Notes: generated by a model not told the origin, from the letters alone. 64,000 nucleotides of DNA from an uncultured Bacteriovoracaceae bacterium (GCA_938017795.1 CALIJZ010000027.1:1-64000), one strand, 5' to 3'; shown: positions 43,771 to 54,026, numbered from the stretch's first letter. A program made the numbers and translations.

Positions 43771-45552
43771 TTAATGATCGTCTTCAACGTTTATTGCTCG
43801 AATTACCTCATCAATTGATGTAACTCCTGACAAAACTTTGCTTAAAGCGTCCTTTCTAAGTGTTACCATACCTTCTTCTACGGCTTTTTTCTTAATAACC
43901 GAGGAATCTGCTTTTTCTAGAATGAGTGATCGAATAGAATCTGAGATCATTAATAGTTCGGATACACATGTTCTTCCACCAAAGCCTGATCCATTACATT
44001 TCGGACAACCTACAGCACTAAAGATTTTAGTTCCAGCCGGTACACTGTCTATACCAAGAATATCTTTTTGAAAGTCAGTAATATCTTCTGGCTTTTTACA
44101 ATTATCACATAAAGTTCTAATTAGTCTTTGAGCTAGAACTCCAATTAATGATGAAGAAATTAAAAAGGGTTGAACTCCCATATCGATGAGTCTTGTTGGT
44201 GCAGAGGAAGAATCATTTGTGTGAAGAGTAGATAAAACAAAGTGACCTGTAAGGGAAGCATTAATGGCCATCTCTGCAGTTTCCTGGTCTCTTGTTTCCC
44301 CGACCATAATAACATCTGGGTTTTGTCTAAGTATTGATCGAAGAGCAATACCAAAACTTAAATCAATTTTATGATTCACTTGAATCTGAGAAATCCCTGC
44401 CATTTCATACTCAACTGGATCTTCAACTGTAATGATTGTTTTATCAGGGGTGTTAATTTTGGCTAAGATTGCAAAGAGGGTAGTTGTTTTACCATGACCA
44501 GTAGGTCCAGTTACATATAATACTCCATGCTTTCTTTTTGCAAGCTCTGCAAGATTGTCTAAAACTTGACCATGAAATCCTAGAGACTTTAATTCTAAAA
44601 CAGTATTATTCTTTTCAAGAACCCTCATAACGATTCTTTCACCACTTTGAACGGGAGTAGTACTTAAACGTATATCAACATCTTTTCCTGCTATCTTAAT
44701 TTTTATTCTACCATCTTGTGGTAATCTCTTTTCTGCAATATCAAGTTTCGCCATAACTTTAATTCTTGAACTAACAGCGGCGTGTGTTTTTCTAGGTTGC
44801 CTTAAGACTTCCTTCATAACACCGTTAACTCTAAATCTATAGCTAACATCTCGCTCGTAAGGCTCTATATGAATATCAGAAGCTTTTTCTTTAACAGCTC
44901 TAAATATAATTGAATTTACAAACCGAATAACTGGAGCTTCATCAGCTGCAGCATCAAGGATATCAATCGGTCCATCAAGATCCATTGTCTCATCAAACTC
45001 ATCTTCAATTGTATCTACAAGATTTGACGTTGCTCTCTCATAAACTCTATTAATTGCTTCTTGAATTCTTTGAGGTGTCGACATAACAATCTTCACATCT
45101 TTTTTATAAATACTAGCAAGATCATTAATAATATTTTCTTTAAACGGATCACTCATCACTACTGTCACTGCATAATCTGTTTCAAAAATAGGAATAATTT
45201 CGTGATGCTTGGAATAATTAATTGGAATATCTCTAACGACATTTGGATCAATCTCATCAATTTTAATTTGAGATGTATAAGGAATATTCATCTGCTGACA
45301 AACAACTTTAATAATATCACTAGGATTGATAAAACCTTTTTTTAAAAGAATCTCACCAAGTAAACCTGAGTCTGGATTATCTTTTTGAAACTTTAAAGCT
45401 TCTTCTAACTGGGATTCAGTTAAGCCAGTATACTTTACAAGTAGCTCACCAATTCTAAGTTTCTTGGATGCTTTTTCATAAACTTCAGTAGTAATAATAT
45501 TATTAGAAGTGTTGTTTACTTGATTGTCTGATGGGTTTTGTTGATCTGCCAT
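43771..45552 (-). CDS. gspE: Type II secretion ATPase GspE
   Basis: The 593-residue ATPase powers pseudopilus assembly. The N-terminal GspE domain is followed by the nucleotide-binding domain: Walker A GPTGHGKTTT, Asp box and Walker B LRQNPDVIMVGETRD. A zinc-binding tetracysteine (CDNC and CPKC) lies near the C-terminus, as in GspE but not in most PilB. It is cytoplasmic and binds GspL. It is 14 bases after gspD. Confidence 0.94.
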   Translation of the reverse strand: MADQQNPSDNQVNNTSNNIITTEVYEKASKKLRIGELLVKYTGLTESQLEEALKFQKDNPDSGLLGEILLKKGFINPSDIIKVVCQQMNIPYTSQIKIDEIDPNVVRDIPINYSKHHEIIPIFETDYAVTVVMSDPFKENIINDLASIYKKDVKIVMSTPQRIQEAINRVYERATSNLVDTIEDEFDETMDLDGPIDILDAAADEAPVIRFVNSIIFRAVKEKASDIHIEPYERDVSYRFRVNGVMKEVLRQPRKTHAAVSSRIKVMAKLDIAEKRLPQDGRIKIKIAGKDVDIRLSTTPVQSGERIVMRVLEKNNTVLELKSLGFHGQVLDNLAELAKRKHGVLYVTGPTGHGKTTTLFAILAKINTPDKTIITVEDPVEYEMAGISQIQVNHKIDLSFGIALRSILRQNPDVIMVGETRDQETAEMAINASLTGHFVLSTLHTNDSSSAPTRLIDMGVQPFLISSSLIGVLAQRLIRTLCDNCKKPEDITDFQKDILGIDSVPAGTKIFSAVGCPKCNGSGFGGRTCVSELLMISDSIRSLILEKADSSVIKKKAVEEGMVTLRKDALSKVLSGVTSIDEVIRAINVEDDH

Positions 45553-45566
45553 AATATAAGTATATT

Positions 45567-47981
45567 CTAGTAATCTTCTTCTACAAACTGGGTATAATCA
45601 TCGTCTATACTAGTACTTATATCGTCCATAGTGACACTTCCAGTATTGTCTTTGTATGGTTGGATAAGATCTTTTGAGTAAAGTGGTCCAGCACTCTGAG
45701 CATCAATCTTTCTAGCAATTTCATTTAAAGCTGGTCTATGTACATCCTCTAAGATTTTATTTTTACTCACACTAACATTTCTTCTCTTGATAACATCCAT
45801 TGTATTTTCAGCAGCAAGTGAATCATAAGGAGATATGATTTTAGGAGTTAAAAAGAAAATTGTATTTAATTTTTGAACTGACTTTGTTTTATTTTTAAAT
45901 AACCAACCTAAAACAGGAAGATCTCCAAGAATAGGAACTTTATTATAACTATCATTCACTGAATCTCTAAGTAATCCACCCATTGCTACTGTATCTCTGT
46001 CTCTAACAATTATTTCTGTTTCTGCTGCTCTTTGAGCCGTTGCTCTGGCTCCTGTTTCAGCTGCAGCAGTGTCGGCAGTTTGTGTGAAGTCTTCATATTG
46101 TTGAGTAATTGCCATCTTGATCATTCTTGTTGCTTTGTTGATTTGCGGCTTTATTTTAATAATAGTCTTAACTTCTTGGTTTGTTGTCCCTTGAGTTGTT
46201 ACACCACCTGCACCTGTAGTTCCACTTAAAACTGGAACAGAATTTACAACCTCAAATTGTCCTTCAGCATTATCTAAAACTAAAAGCTGAGGAGTCGATA
46301 ATACATTATTTTGAGCATCAGTTGCGACAGCTCTTAAAAAACCATTTACCGCACTAACGTTTATTTCACCAGTAGTAGTGTTTCCGACATCGATCTTTGG
46401 TCCAACACCAAATCCAACTCCAAAATTCGTAAAAGCTCCAGCTAATCCAGCTGCTCCTTGAGTAGCTAAAGAAGCAAGGCCATCGCCAGAGAATCCAAAT
46501 CTTTCTGTTGCTCCTTCGCCATAAGCTCCTAAGTAGCCCATCCCAAAGCCTTTTCCTTTGGTAACTTCAGTTTCAACAACAAGTCCTTCAACATAAACCT
46601 GCATTCTAGGAATATCTAGTTTTTTCAAAACATTATTTAGAGTTAACCAATCTGTTGCAGATGCAACAACAACTAAAGAGTTGGTAGATTCATCTGCAGT
46701 AATTTTAACTTCTTCATTAAAAATTGCTTCAACCTTTTCTTCTGGAGCTTGAAACCTACCTCTTCTATTGTTTGCAGCTGGTGCAGCTTTAGCTTTCCCA
46801 TTACTAACTAGAGAAGTTAGAGTTGTTGCTAAATCTTTTGCAGTTGAATGTTGTACATAATAGACCTTAACTTTTCCTGAGCCTTGAGCAGGAGTTTTAA
46901 CATCTAATGTATTAATAAGTTTCGTTAAATGCTCATAGCCAGCAAGATTGGCCATCGCAATAATAGAGTTGGTTCTTTGTTCAGCGATAATCTTGGAGAT
47001 CTGAGGACCATTTTTTGATCCTTTGGCTGCGGCAGAAGATCGAGATGATCTTCTTGTAGAACCACCAGTATCTTTTTTGATAATAGTTTCGATGAGTTTA
47101 GCTAATTCTTGAGCTGAAGTATTTCTAACTTTTATAATATGCATAGTTTCTTCAAACCCAGCAACATCAAGAAACTTAACAAGCTTCATTAATCTATTAA
47201 TATTTGTACCAGTATCAGTAACGATAATTGTATTAGTTTGCTTAATATCTAAGATTCGTCCGTATCTAGTCATAAAGGGTCTAAAGTTTCTAACAATCTC
47301 ATTGGCATCAACATGCTTTAGAGCAATGATTTTCATCATATAATTTTCTACGTTAGGAACATATTCACCTGTATAAATTTTCGTAGGAGTATATCTAATA
47401 TCTCTAGCATTAATAATTCTATAAAAAGCTCCAGTTTTTACTAATGCAAGTCCGGCCATATTTAAAGCTGTTAGGTAAGCTTTCCAAGCATCACCAACAG
47501 TTATTGGAGTTTTAGCAGAAATAGAAACTTTCCCTTTAACATCTTTATCTAAAATGAGATTTATTCCTGTAAGAGCTTGCATTTTTTCAGTAATTTTTAA
47601 GATATCAGCATTAGGGTAATCAAAATTTTCAATAATCTCTGGACCAAAAGCAATTTCAGGATTCAGGCTAACAAATTTTTTCTCAGGTTTAACATCTCCG
47701 GCTTGATCTGATTGTCTTCCAAATATTTTTTGCTCATCAGTAGCAAACCCATCACTTTCTCTTGCTTTAAAACTTCCACTATCTTCAACCTCTACATCTA
47801 CTCCTCCAACACTTTTTCTTCTTGTGTTAGTAGGTCGAGATGGTCTAGGAGGAGGAGTTAAATCAATTTCTGGTAACTCTTCAAGAGCTTCAGGTCGAGC
47901 ATCAAATCTTTCAAAATCATCTTCGTCTTGAGCAAAAGAGTTTAAGCTTAAAATTAAAAAAAGAAAAAATAAATTTTTCAT
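45567..47981 (-). CDS. gspD: Secretin GspD
   Basis: The 804-residue protein has a signal peptide (about 1-17) and forms the outer-membrane channel. Following an acidic/proline-rich leader come N0 (from about 110, ENFDYPNADILKITEKM) and three N1-N3 repeats with typical ADESTNSLVVVAS. The secretin core ends with VPILGDLPVLGWLFKNK, the diagnostic C-terminal motif. N3 holds a Ser/Gly/Lys insertion (GGSTRRSSRSSAAAKGS). It lies 12 bases after gspC. Confidence 0.94.
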   Translation of the reverse strand: MKNLFFLFLILSLNSFAQDEDDFERFDARPEALEELPEIDLTPPPRPSRPTNTRRKSVGGVDVEVEDSGSFKARESDGFATDEQKIFGRQSDQAGDVKPEKKFVSLNPEIAFGPEIIENFDYPNADILKITEKMQALTGINLILDKDVKGKVSISAKTPITVGDAWKAYLTALNMAGLALVKTGAFYRIINARDIRYTPTKIYTGEYVPNVENYMMKIIALKHVDANEIVRNFRPFMTRYGRILDIKQTNTIIVTDTGTNINRLMKLVKFLDVAGFEETMHIIKVRNTSAQELAKLIETIIKKDTGGSTRRSSRSSAAAKGSKNGPQISKIIAEQRTNSIIAMANLAGYEHLTKLINTLDVKTPAQGSGKVKVYYVQHSTAKDLATTLTSLVSNGKAKAAPAANNRRGRFQAPEEKVEAIFNEEVKITADESTNSLVVVASATDWLTLNNVLKKLDIPRMQVYVEGLVVETEVTKGKGFGMGYLGAYGEGATERFGFSGDGLASLATQGAAGLAGAFTNFGVGFGVGPKIDVGNTTTGEINVSAVNGFLRAVATDAQNNVLSTPQLLVLDNAEGQFEVVNSVPVLSGTTGAGGVTTQGTTNQEVKTIIKIKPQINKATRMIKMAITQQYEDFTQTADTAAAETGARATAQRAAETEIIVRDRDTVAMGGLLRDSVNDSYNKVPILGDLPVLGWLFKNKTKSVQKLNTIFFLTPKIISPYDSLAAENTMDVIKRRNVSVSKNKILEDVHRPALNEIARKIDAQSAGPLYSKDLIQPYKDNTGSVTMDDISTSIDDDYTQFVEEDY

Positions 47982-47993
47982 GTAAGGCCTTTA

Positions 47994-49181
47994 TTAATTA
48001 CAATTTGTTGGTTTCTTTTTTGATATTTGATATTGCATAGGAACTATTGATCCACTTCTATCAATATCTAGGCTAAGTTTTGGTAGGGATTTTATTTTTG
48101 CAAAAAGTCCCATTACTGCATTCATACCAGTAATCGTTTTACCATTGATAGCTTTAATTACATCATTATTTTGTATATCTAAGTGTGAATAGATACTTCC
48201 TGGAACAATATCAACAATCTTAAATGACATCGTCCCATCTGGGTTAGTAATAGGAATTGCTCTGGCTTCGGATAAAATAGCAGCAGGGTTTTTCATCTTC
48301 TCATCAATTAGAGAACGGCCAATACAAACTGTATTTCCATTTTTTATAATACCATCAGCATTTGCTGTTTGTTGTTGCTCAAATGCTTTTTGCTGTCTTG
48401 GAGATTTTATTTTGGGAAGCTCTATCTTATTTTCTTTTGCTAATTGATCATGACCTAAATACTCACAAGCTCCATTTTGAAGATTTTTAAGAACCAATCT
48501 CAAACGGGAGATTTTTTTTACTTCAGCCATTCTATCTATTTCATCTCCAACTCTTAATTTCTTAGTCTTTTGATCACTCCTTACTTGAACAGAAGCCAGA
48601 GACTTAACTGAATCTTGAAGAACGAAAGTGCTTACAAGTTTCAATGGAAGACTTGTTTGGCTATCAGACTCTTCACACTTGATATTTTTCTCAACTGGTT
48701 TTTCAGTTTTCTTCGTATTATTTTGACCAGGCTGAGCTGTAGCAAAAATATCTTTACCTTTTAGGAGATTGGCCCTTGAAGCCCAATCACTTGTCGAGTC
48801 TGCATTAATAGTGAAGTTTGGAAGTCCCTTAGGTACTGACTTAAATCCTTTAGGAGCAATTTTGGGAATTAAAAAAACATTTAAAAATTTTCCCATAAAC
48901 ATAAATAAACATAGGAAAAAAAGAATTAAATAAGTTCTATGAACTGCTCTTCTTTTTGAAGGTGAAAAAATTCCAGGTAAAGATTTTAGAAAGTTACCTT
49001 TAGATTTTCCGTTTCCAGTATCAAACCTATTAGATTCAACATTTGAGTTTTTTACAGAGCTACTTTTAGAGCTCTTATTTTCATCACCAGGTAAATAAAA
49101 AGGAACGTCTTCTTCCTTTTTTCTAAACTTAATATTTTTAAGCTTTTTCTTTAGCGATTTAAAACTGAACTTATCTGACAT
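47994..49181 (-). CDS. gspC: Type II secretion protein GspC
   Basis: The 395-residue protein is the first of the gsp operon. It has a long cytoplasmic N-terminal region rich in Lys and Ser, one membrane helix (about 82-105), an HR domain (residues about 170-250, LPLKLVSTFVLQ) that contacts secretin N0, and a C-terminal PDZ domain (about 310-385, YSHLDIQNNDVIKAINGKTI). The N-terminal extension of about 80 residues is longer than in most GspC proteins. Confidence 0.85.
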   Translation of the reverse strand: MSDKFSFKSLKKKLKNIKFRKKEEDVPFYLPGDENKSSKSSSVKNSNVESNRFDTGNGKSKGNFLKSLPGIFSPSKRRAVHRTYLILFFLCLFMFMGKFLNVFLIPKIAPKGFKSVPKGLPNFTINADSTSDWASRANLLKGKDIFATAQPGQNNTKKTEKPVEKNIKCEESDSQTSLPLKLVSTFVLQDSVKSLASVQVRSDQKTKKLRVGDEIDRMAEVKKISRLRLVLKNLQNGACEYLGHDQLAKENKIELPKIKSPRQQKAFEQQQTANADGIIKNGNTVCIGRSLIDEKMKNPAAILSEARAIPITNPDGTMSFKIVDIVPGSIYSHLDIQNNDVIKAINGKTITGMNAVMGLFAKIKSLPKLSLDIDRSGSIVPMQYQISKKKPTNCN

Positions 49182-49242
49182 ATAATTATTGTCGAAGATT
49201 TCTTCACTTTGTGCAAGAATTTATCTTTTCAACTTCTATGAG

Positions 49243-49248
49243 TATAAT
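49243..49248 (+). promoter_or_regulatory. Candidate -10 box for the acyl-CoA dehydrogenase gene
   Basis: A perfect TATAAT lies 43 bases before ATG 49291; the sequence 17 bases upstream (TTTATC) matches the -35 poorly. The gspC start is on the other strand about 60 bases away, so the 109-base region probably serves both genes. Confidence 0.3.
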
Positions 49249-49290
49249 AAGAATTAACAAAAACTTGTAAATAATTTAACTGGAGAATAT

Positions 49291-51063
49291 ATGAGCCAAA
49301 AAAGTGAAAATCCTATTCCATCGGTGGCTAAAACTTTGTTTTATGGTCAATTTAATGAGGAGCATGTGCTTCCTTATCCTAAGCTAACAGCTGAACAAGT
49401 GGAAATGGGCCTTGCAATGACCGAAGCAGTACTAAGATTTGCTGAAGGAAAAATTGATTCAGAAAAACTTGACCAAGATAGTAAGATACCCGAAGACGTA
49501 TTAAAAGGTCTTGCTGAATTAGGTCTTTGTGGTTTAGCTGTCCCAGAAGAATTTGGTGGTCTTGAGTTAGATCACTCATTATATGCCAGAGTTTTTTCAG
49601 AAATTGCCATGGTTGACGGAGCAATTGCTACAACTTTAGGTGCTCACCAATCAATTGGTTACAAAGCTTTATTAAATGAAGGTAGTGATGAACAAAAAAA
49701 GAAGTGGTTACCAAAACTAGCTAGTGGTGAAAGTTATGCAGCGTTTTGTTTAACTGAGCCAGGTTCAGGGTCTGATGCTTATTCAATTAAAACTAAAGCC
49801 GTAGATAATGGTGATGGAACTTATACACTTAATGGTCAAAAACTTTGGATCACAAACGCTGGAATGGCTGAATTCTATTCAGTATTTTGTAAGACTGATC
49901 ATGTGATTGACGGAGAAACAAAAGAAAAAATTTCATGTTTTATTGTAGAAAAAGATATGGAAGGTGTTTCCTTTGGAGAAAAAGAAGACAAGATGGGGAT
50001 TAGGGCCAGTGAAACAAGGGCCGTATACTTTGATAAAGTTAAAGTACCTAAAGAAAATATTATTGGTGAACTGGGTAAAGGTTTTAAAATAGCAATGAAT
50101 GTTTTAAATACCGGAAGACTATCTCTTGGTTCAGGATCAGTTGGTGGAATGCGCCTTGCTTTAAAAATGGCGACAGAGCATGCTATAGGAAGAAAACAAT
50201 TTGGAAATTCTATTTCTGAGTATGGTCTAATTCAGTCAAAGTTGGCTAAAATGGCTGCTTCTATTTATTCAAGTGAATGTATCGTTTATTTTACGACAGG
50301 ACTGATTAATAAAGGAATGGATGATTATTCAATGGAGTCAGCAATTTGTAAGGTTTATTGTTCAGAGAAACTTTGGGAAACAGTTGATACATCTCTACAA
50401 ATTGCAGCTGGTAACGGATATATGAAAGAGTATCCATACGAGAGAATTATGAGAGATTCTAGAATTAACTTAATTTTTGAAGGAACAAATGAGATTCTTA
50501 GAATCTTTATTGCTCTTATGGGGATTAAAGGACCGAGTGATGAGTTAAAAGAATTAGGAAAAGTTTCTTCTGATGTTTCAAAAGCTATTTCAGACCCAAT
50601 TAAGTCAGTAGGGGTTTTATCTAGTTTCGTTGGTGGAAGAATTTCAAAATCCTTTTTTACAAAAAGCTTTACTGATGTTCATAAATCTCTTGAACGTTAT
50701 ACAAAAGATTATTCTAAAATGGTTGGTGACTTTGCTATTTCAGTTGAAAATACAATTATGAAGCATGGGAAAAAGATTATTGGAAATGAGTATCCTCAAA
50801 ATCGAATTGCTAATATGGCCATTGCTCTTTATGTACAAACGGCAGTGATATCAAGAACCGACTCTATTTTAAAAGATAAAGATATTTCACAAGACGATAA
50901 AGACTATGTATTAAATCTTTCAAAAATTAGTTTGATTGATAATAGAAGAAACTTTATAGCTAATAAGAAAAGACTTGATGGTCGATATGACAGCATTATC
51001 CCCAAGGCAAGTAAGGGTGTTTGTGATAGAGGTGGTTACGGCTTAGATATCTTGAAGTTCTAA
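49291..51063 (+). CDS. Long-chain acyl-CoA dehydrogenase (VLCAD/ACAD9-like)
   Basis: Catalyses the first, FAD-dependent step of fatty acid beta-oxidation. The 590-residue length, with a C-terminal extension of about 180 residues beyond the basic ACAD fold, fits the VLCAD type. FAD/substrate elements are FCLTEPGSGSDAYS and LWITNAGMAEFYS. The catalytic Glu lies in IFEGTNEILRIFIALMG, as in VLCAD. TGGAGA precedes the start with good spacing. No other beta-oxidation genes are nearby. Confidence 0.9.
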   Translation: MSQKSENPIPSVAKTLFYGQFNEEHVLPYPKLTAEQVEMGLAMTEAVLRFAEGKIDSEKLDQDSKIPEDVLKGLAELGLCGLAVPEEFGGLELDHSLYARVFSEIAMVDGAIATTLGAHQSIGYKALLNEGSDEQKKKWLPKLASGESYAAFCLTEPGSGSDAYSIKTKAVDNGDGTYTLNGQKLWITNAGMAEFYSVFCKTDHVIDGETKEKISCFIVEKDMEGVSFGEKEDKMGIRASETRAVYFDKVKVPKENIIGELGKGFKIAMNVLNTGRLSLGSGSVGGMRLALKMATEHAIGRKQFGNSISEYGLIQSKLAKMAASIYSSECIVYFTTGLINKGMDDYSMESAICKVYCSEKLWETVDTSLQIAAGNGYMKEYPYERIMRDSRINLIFEGTNEILRIFIALMGIKGPSDELKELGKVSSDVSKAISDPIKSVGVLSSFVGGRISKSFFTKSFTDVHKSLERYTKDYSKMVGDFAISVENTIMKHGKKIIGNEYPQNRIANMAIALYVQTAVISRTDSILKDKDISQDDKDYVLNLSKISLIDNRRNFIANKKRLDGRYDSIIPKASKGVCDRGGYGLDILKF

Positions 51064-51761
51064 CGAATAGCAAATTGAACATTTAGTTTCACATTTAATG
51101 TTTGTTTACCAAATTCAATATTAGGTGCAGAACTCTCTGCGGCGTCCATAGACATACCCTTGGATCTCATCATTGATCTGTGAGGTCTATGAGTTTGGTA
51201 AGAGTTATGATTTGTTTCATTGACTTTGATAGCGTTGCCTAATGAGACATCTAAAGTTTTAGCTAACATTTGTGCCTTGTTTTTTGCATCTCTAGCAGCG
51301 AGAGCTAGGCATTTTTTATATTGCTCTTGGTATGTTTTTAGTGAAACAAAAGGGTTGGGTCCTTGGATATTATTGACTCCAGAAATATTTCCAACATTAA
51401 TGATATCTCCAGATTTTTCCATTTCACTAGAGATGACTGTTAATCCAATAGTCGTTTGGTAACCTCTAAGTAATCTTCTTCCTTTCGTATAATCATAATT
51501 TGGACGAACATTATAACTAGAAGTATTTAATTCAAGATCCTTTGGATTTATTTTATTTACTCCAGCTTTAAGTTTTTCGTAGATTTTATTAGCTTTTACA
51601 GTGGAGAGTTTTTGCTTTTTTTCAGTTACATCAACATTAAATTCAATTCTAATTCGATCTGGATTAATTTTTTCAGTACATTCACCGTTTACAGAAATGG
51701 AGTCTTTTTGATATGTGTCTGCCATTAATCCAAGAGCGAAAAACAAAACTAAATATTTCAT
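51060..51761 (-). CDS. SIMPL (DUF541) domain exported protein
   Basis: ATG 51761, with AAGGAT about eight bases upstream, gives 233 residues with a signal peptide (about 1-16). A frame open to 51908 adds a long unlikely extension. The SIMPL features are ISVNGECTEKINPDRIRIEF and the later KNKAQMLAKTLDVSLG. Proteins of this family form oligomeric periplasmic or surface assemblies; function is not settled. It follows the Fe-S-like gene by one base and is convergent with the acyl-CoA dehydrogenase (four-base overlap). Confidence 0.8.
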   Translation of the reverse strand: MKYLVLFFALGLMADTYQKDSISVNGECTEKINPDRIRIEFNVDVTEKKQKLSTVKANKIYEKLKAGVNKINPKDLELNTSSYNVRPNYDYTKGRRLLRGYQTTIGLTVISSEMEKSGDIINVGNISGVNNIQGPNPFVSLKTYQEQYKKCLALAARDAKNKAQMLAKTLDVSLGNAIKVNETNHNSYQTHRPHRSMMRSKGMSMDAAESSAPNIEFGKQTLNVKLNVQFAIR

Positions 51762-51762
51762 A

Positions 51763-52131
51763 TTATTTATCCTTAAAGAATTTACCTTCATAATTTTTTT
51801 GTTCATGGTTTCTAATAATAAAGCCATCGATATCGTTTTTACCATCAGTAAGGTAATCAACTGTAATATTTTGACAAAAATAAGCTGTAAAAGGTTGCAT
51901 AAGAACATTTACTAAGTCTAGTTCAAATAAATGATCATTTTCTTTTTCAGAATCAAAGCCGACTTCATATCTGAATCCATCACATTCTTTTCCACCAATT
52001 TGAATTCTCATCAGTCTGGATGAGAGAGTATAATCATTATCTAAAATTAGTTTAATTTGCTCATTTGCTTTCTTAGTAAACTCAATTTGAGTTTTTTTAG
52101 GGTCAAAGTCTGTAAAATCAATATCCATCAT
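51763..52131 (-). CDS. A-type Fe-S carrier-like protein, cysteines degenerate
   Basis: ATG 52131 gives 122 residues; the neighbouring ATG 52128 is equally possible. The fold signature of HesB/IscA/ErpA proteins is present: LMRIQIGGKECDGFRYEVGFD, then ITVDYLTDGKNDIDGFIIRNHEQ. Only the first of the three cysteines (KEC) is kept; the C-terminal CxC is replaced by YEGKFF. Another Cys lies at YFCQN. Iron-sulphur carriage by the usual mode is doubtful; a structural or regulatory role is possible. Confidence 0.65.
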   Translation of the reverse strand: MMDIDFTDFDPKKTQIEFTKKANEQIKLILDNDYTLSSRLMRIQIGGKECDGFRYEVGFDSEKENDHLFELDLVNVLMQPFTAYFCQNITVDYLTDGKNDIDGFIIRNHEQKNYEGKFFKDK

Positions 52132-52186
52132 GGTGAAACAACAATAAAATGGAACTAAAACTTTGTAAACATAGGAAGCAGACAAA

Positions 52187-53863
52187 ATGAAAGTGAACTA
52201 TTTATTAGAAATTGATAATCCTCAAACTCACCAGGTTAAGTTAAGAGTTCATATCTCAGAAAATTCGTTAAATGAAATTGAGCTATTTCTCCCTTCTTGG
52301 TCTCCAGGGTCATATTTAATGAGAGAGTATTCGAAGCATTTATCAAAATTTAAAGTTTTAGATAAATCGGGAAGTTATCTCGAGTATGAAAAAATAAAAA
52401 AGGGAACATGGATCGTGGGCAATGCTCCAGAAGAGTTTTATGTTGAATATCAAATCTATTGTCACGAACTTACCGTGAGAACAAGTCATGTCGATAATAC
52501 TCATGCATTTTTGCATCTCCCTTGTTTATTAATAGGAATTAGCAATCAATCAATCATAAACCCACAAATAGAGTTACGCTTTCCGGCTCTTTGGTCAAAA
52601 GTAATAACAGGCCTTGAAGATATTTCAACAAATAGAGAAGTCTTTTTATATAGTGCCAAAGATTATGATGATCTATTAGATAGTCCTATTGAGATTGGAT
52701 GTCACGACAGTGATGGATTTAAAGTACAGGGAAAAGATCATCATCTTGCTTTTTATGGATCAACTTGGCCTCACTCACAAGATTTAAAAGGTGATATAAA
52801 AAAAATAGTAGAAACCGTTGCTGATTATATGCATGATATTCCGTATGAGCATTATAGTTTTATTACTCACTTTGCTCCAGGACTTTACGGTGGACTGGAG
52901 CATAAGAACTCAACAGTTTTAGCTTTTGATGGTCGAAAATTAAATAATAGAAAAGATTATATCAAGTGGTTAACACTCACAACTCATGAGTATTTCCATA
53001 CATGGAATGTAAAAAGAATCAGGCCCGTTGAGTTGGGACCTTTTGATTACCAAAATGAGAATTATACCTCAATGCTTTGGTTGGCCGAAGGGTTGACGAG
53101 TTTTATGGATAATTATCTAACTTTAAAAACAGGTTTAATTACTGAAAAAGAATATTGGGAATTAATTAGAGATGATTTAAACTTATATTTGAGTATTCCT
53201 GGTAGGAAGTATGATTCTCTAGAAGCAAGTTCTTTTGATGCTTGGATTAAATTGTATAGACCTCATGAGAATAGTCGTAACGCTACTATTAGTTATTATT
53301 TAAAAGGTGGCTTAGTGTTTTTAGTTCTTCATTCAAGACTATTGGAAATTGGAAAATCTATGAAGAGTTTAACGGATGCTTTGTGGAGTCATTATAAAGC
53401 TAGACCTGAGCAGGGAATCAATAAGGTAGAGTTTATAGGTTTGATTAGAGAGATATCAAATAATGAGATCGCTCTCGAGTTTGAAAAAATGATAGAAACA
53501 ACTGAAGAAATTGATTTTACTGGAATCCTTAAGAAGCATTCTATAAATATTAATTTTAAAGACCCCGAGTATCATTTAGGACTTAGACCAGAGTTCAAAG
53601 GTGAACAAGTATTTATTCATTCAATAATAGAGGATGGACTGGCCTATAAAATGGGTCTTAATGCTGGAGATGAAATTGTTGCCATGAATAAGACGAGAAT
53701 AGATAAAAGTTTTTTCAATTCATTGGCAAAATATCTTGCTTTGGATAAAAGTCATTCTATAACAGTTTCTAGAATGGGAAGACTTTTTGATTTTGAGTTT
53801 AGACCTGAAAAGACTCATCAAATGGTTAAAGATATTGTTGATGGGAAAAAAATAGATTGGTAA
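52187..53863 (+). CDS. M61-family metallopeptidase with PDZ domain
   Basis: The 558-residue protein has no signal peptide. The zinc motif HEYFH in TTHEYFHTWNVKRIRP is followed by a downstream Glu ligand in WLAEGLTSF, the layout of glycyl aminopeptidases of family M61. The N-terminal beta domain includes FLPSWSPGSYLMREYS, conserved in this family. A PDZ domain spans about 470-545 (IIEDGLAYKMGLNAGDEIVA). It is divergent from the Fe-S-like gene, only about 55 bases apart. Confidence 0.9.
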   Translation: MKVNYLLEIDNPQTHQVKLRVHISENSLNEIELFLPSWSPGSYLMREYSKHLSKFKVLDKSGSYLEYEKIKKGTWIVGNAPEEFYVEYQIYCHELTVRTSHVDNTHAFLHLPCLLIGISNQSIINPQIELRFPALWSKVITGLEDISTNREVFLYSAKDYDDLLDSPIEIGCHDSDGFKVQGKDHHLAFYGSTWPHSQDLKGDIKKIVETVADYMHDIPYEHYSFITHFAPGLYGGLEHKNSTVLAFDGRKLNNRKDYIKWLTLTTHEYFHTWNVKRIRPVELGPFDYQNENYTSMLWLAEGLTSFMDNYLTLKTGLITEKEYWELIRDDLNLYLSIPGRKYDSLEASSFDAWIKLYRPHENSRNATISYYLKGGLVFLVLHSRLLEIGKSMKSLTDALWSHYKARPEQGINKVEFIGLIREISNNEIALEFEKMIETTEEIDFTGILKKHSININFKDPEYHLGLRPEFKGEQVFIHSIIEDGLAYKMGLNAGDEIVAMNKTRIDKSFFNSLAKYLALDKSHSITVSRMGRLFDFEFRPEKTHQMVKDIVDGKKIDW

Positions 53864-53996
53864 TTTCATGGAACGAAGAAGAATTGAGGTAAATAATCGA
53901 CATTAAAATACATCCTTGAAGATTTCTTAATAATTCTAGCGAAATTTTATTCACCCCATTTGGAATTAGATCCTCTTTGGATTCACGTCCATTATT

Positions 53997-54026
53997 TTGA
54001 CGCTTCAATTTATTTTTAGTTATACC
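53997..54026 (+). promoter_or_regulatory. Candidate promoter of glutamine synthetase III gene
   Basis: TTGACG (53997-54002) is followed after 18 bases by TATACC (54021-54026); the start codon lies 71 bases downstream. No sigma-54-type element is evident despite the nitrogen-related gene. Confidence 0.45.
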
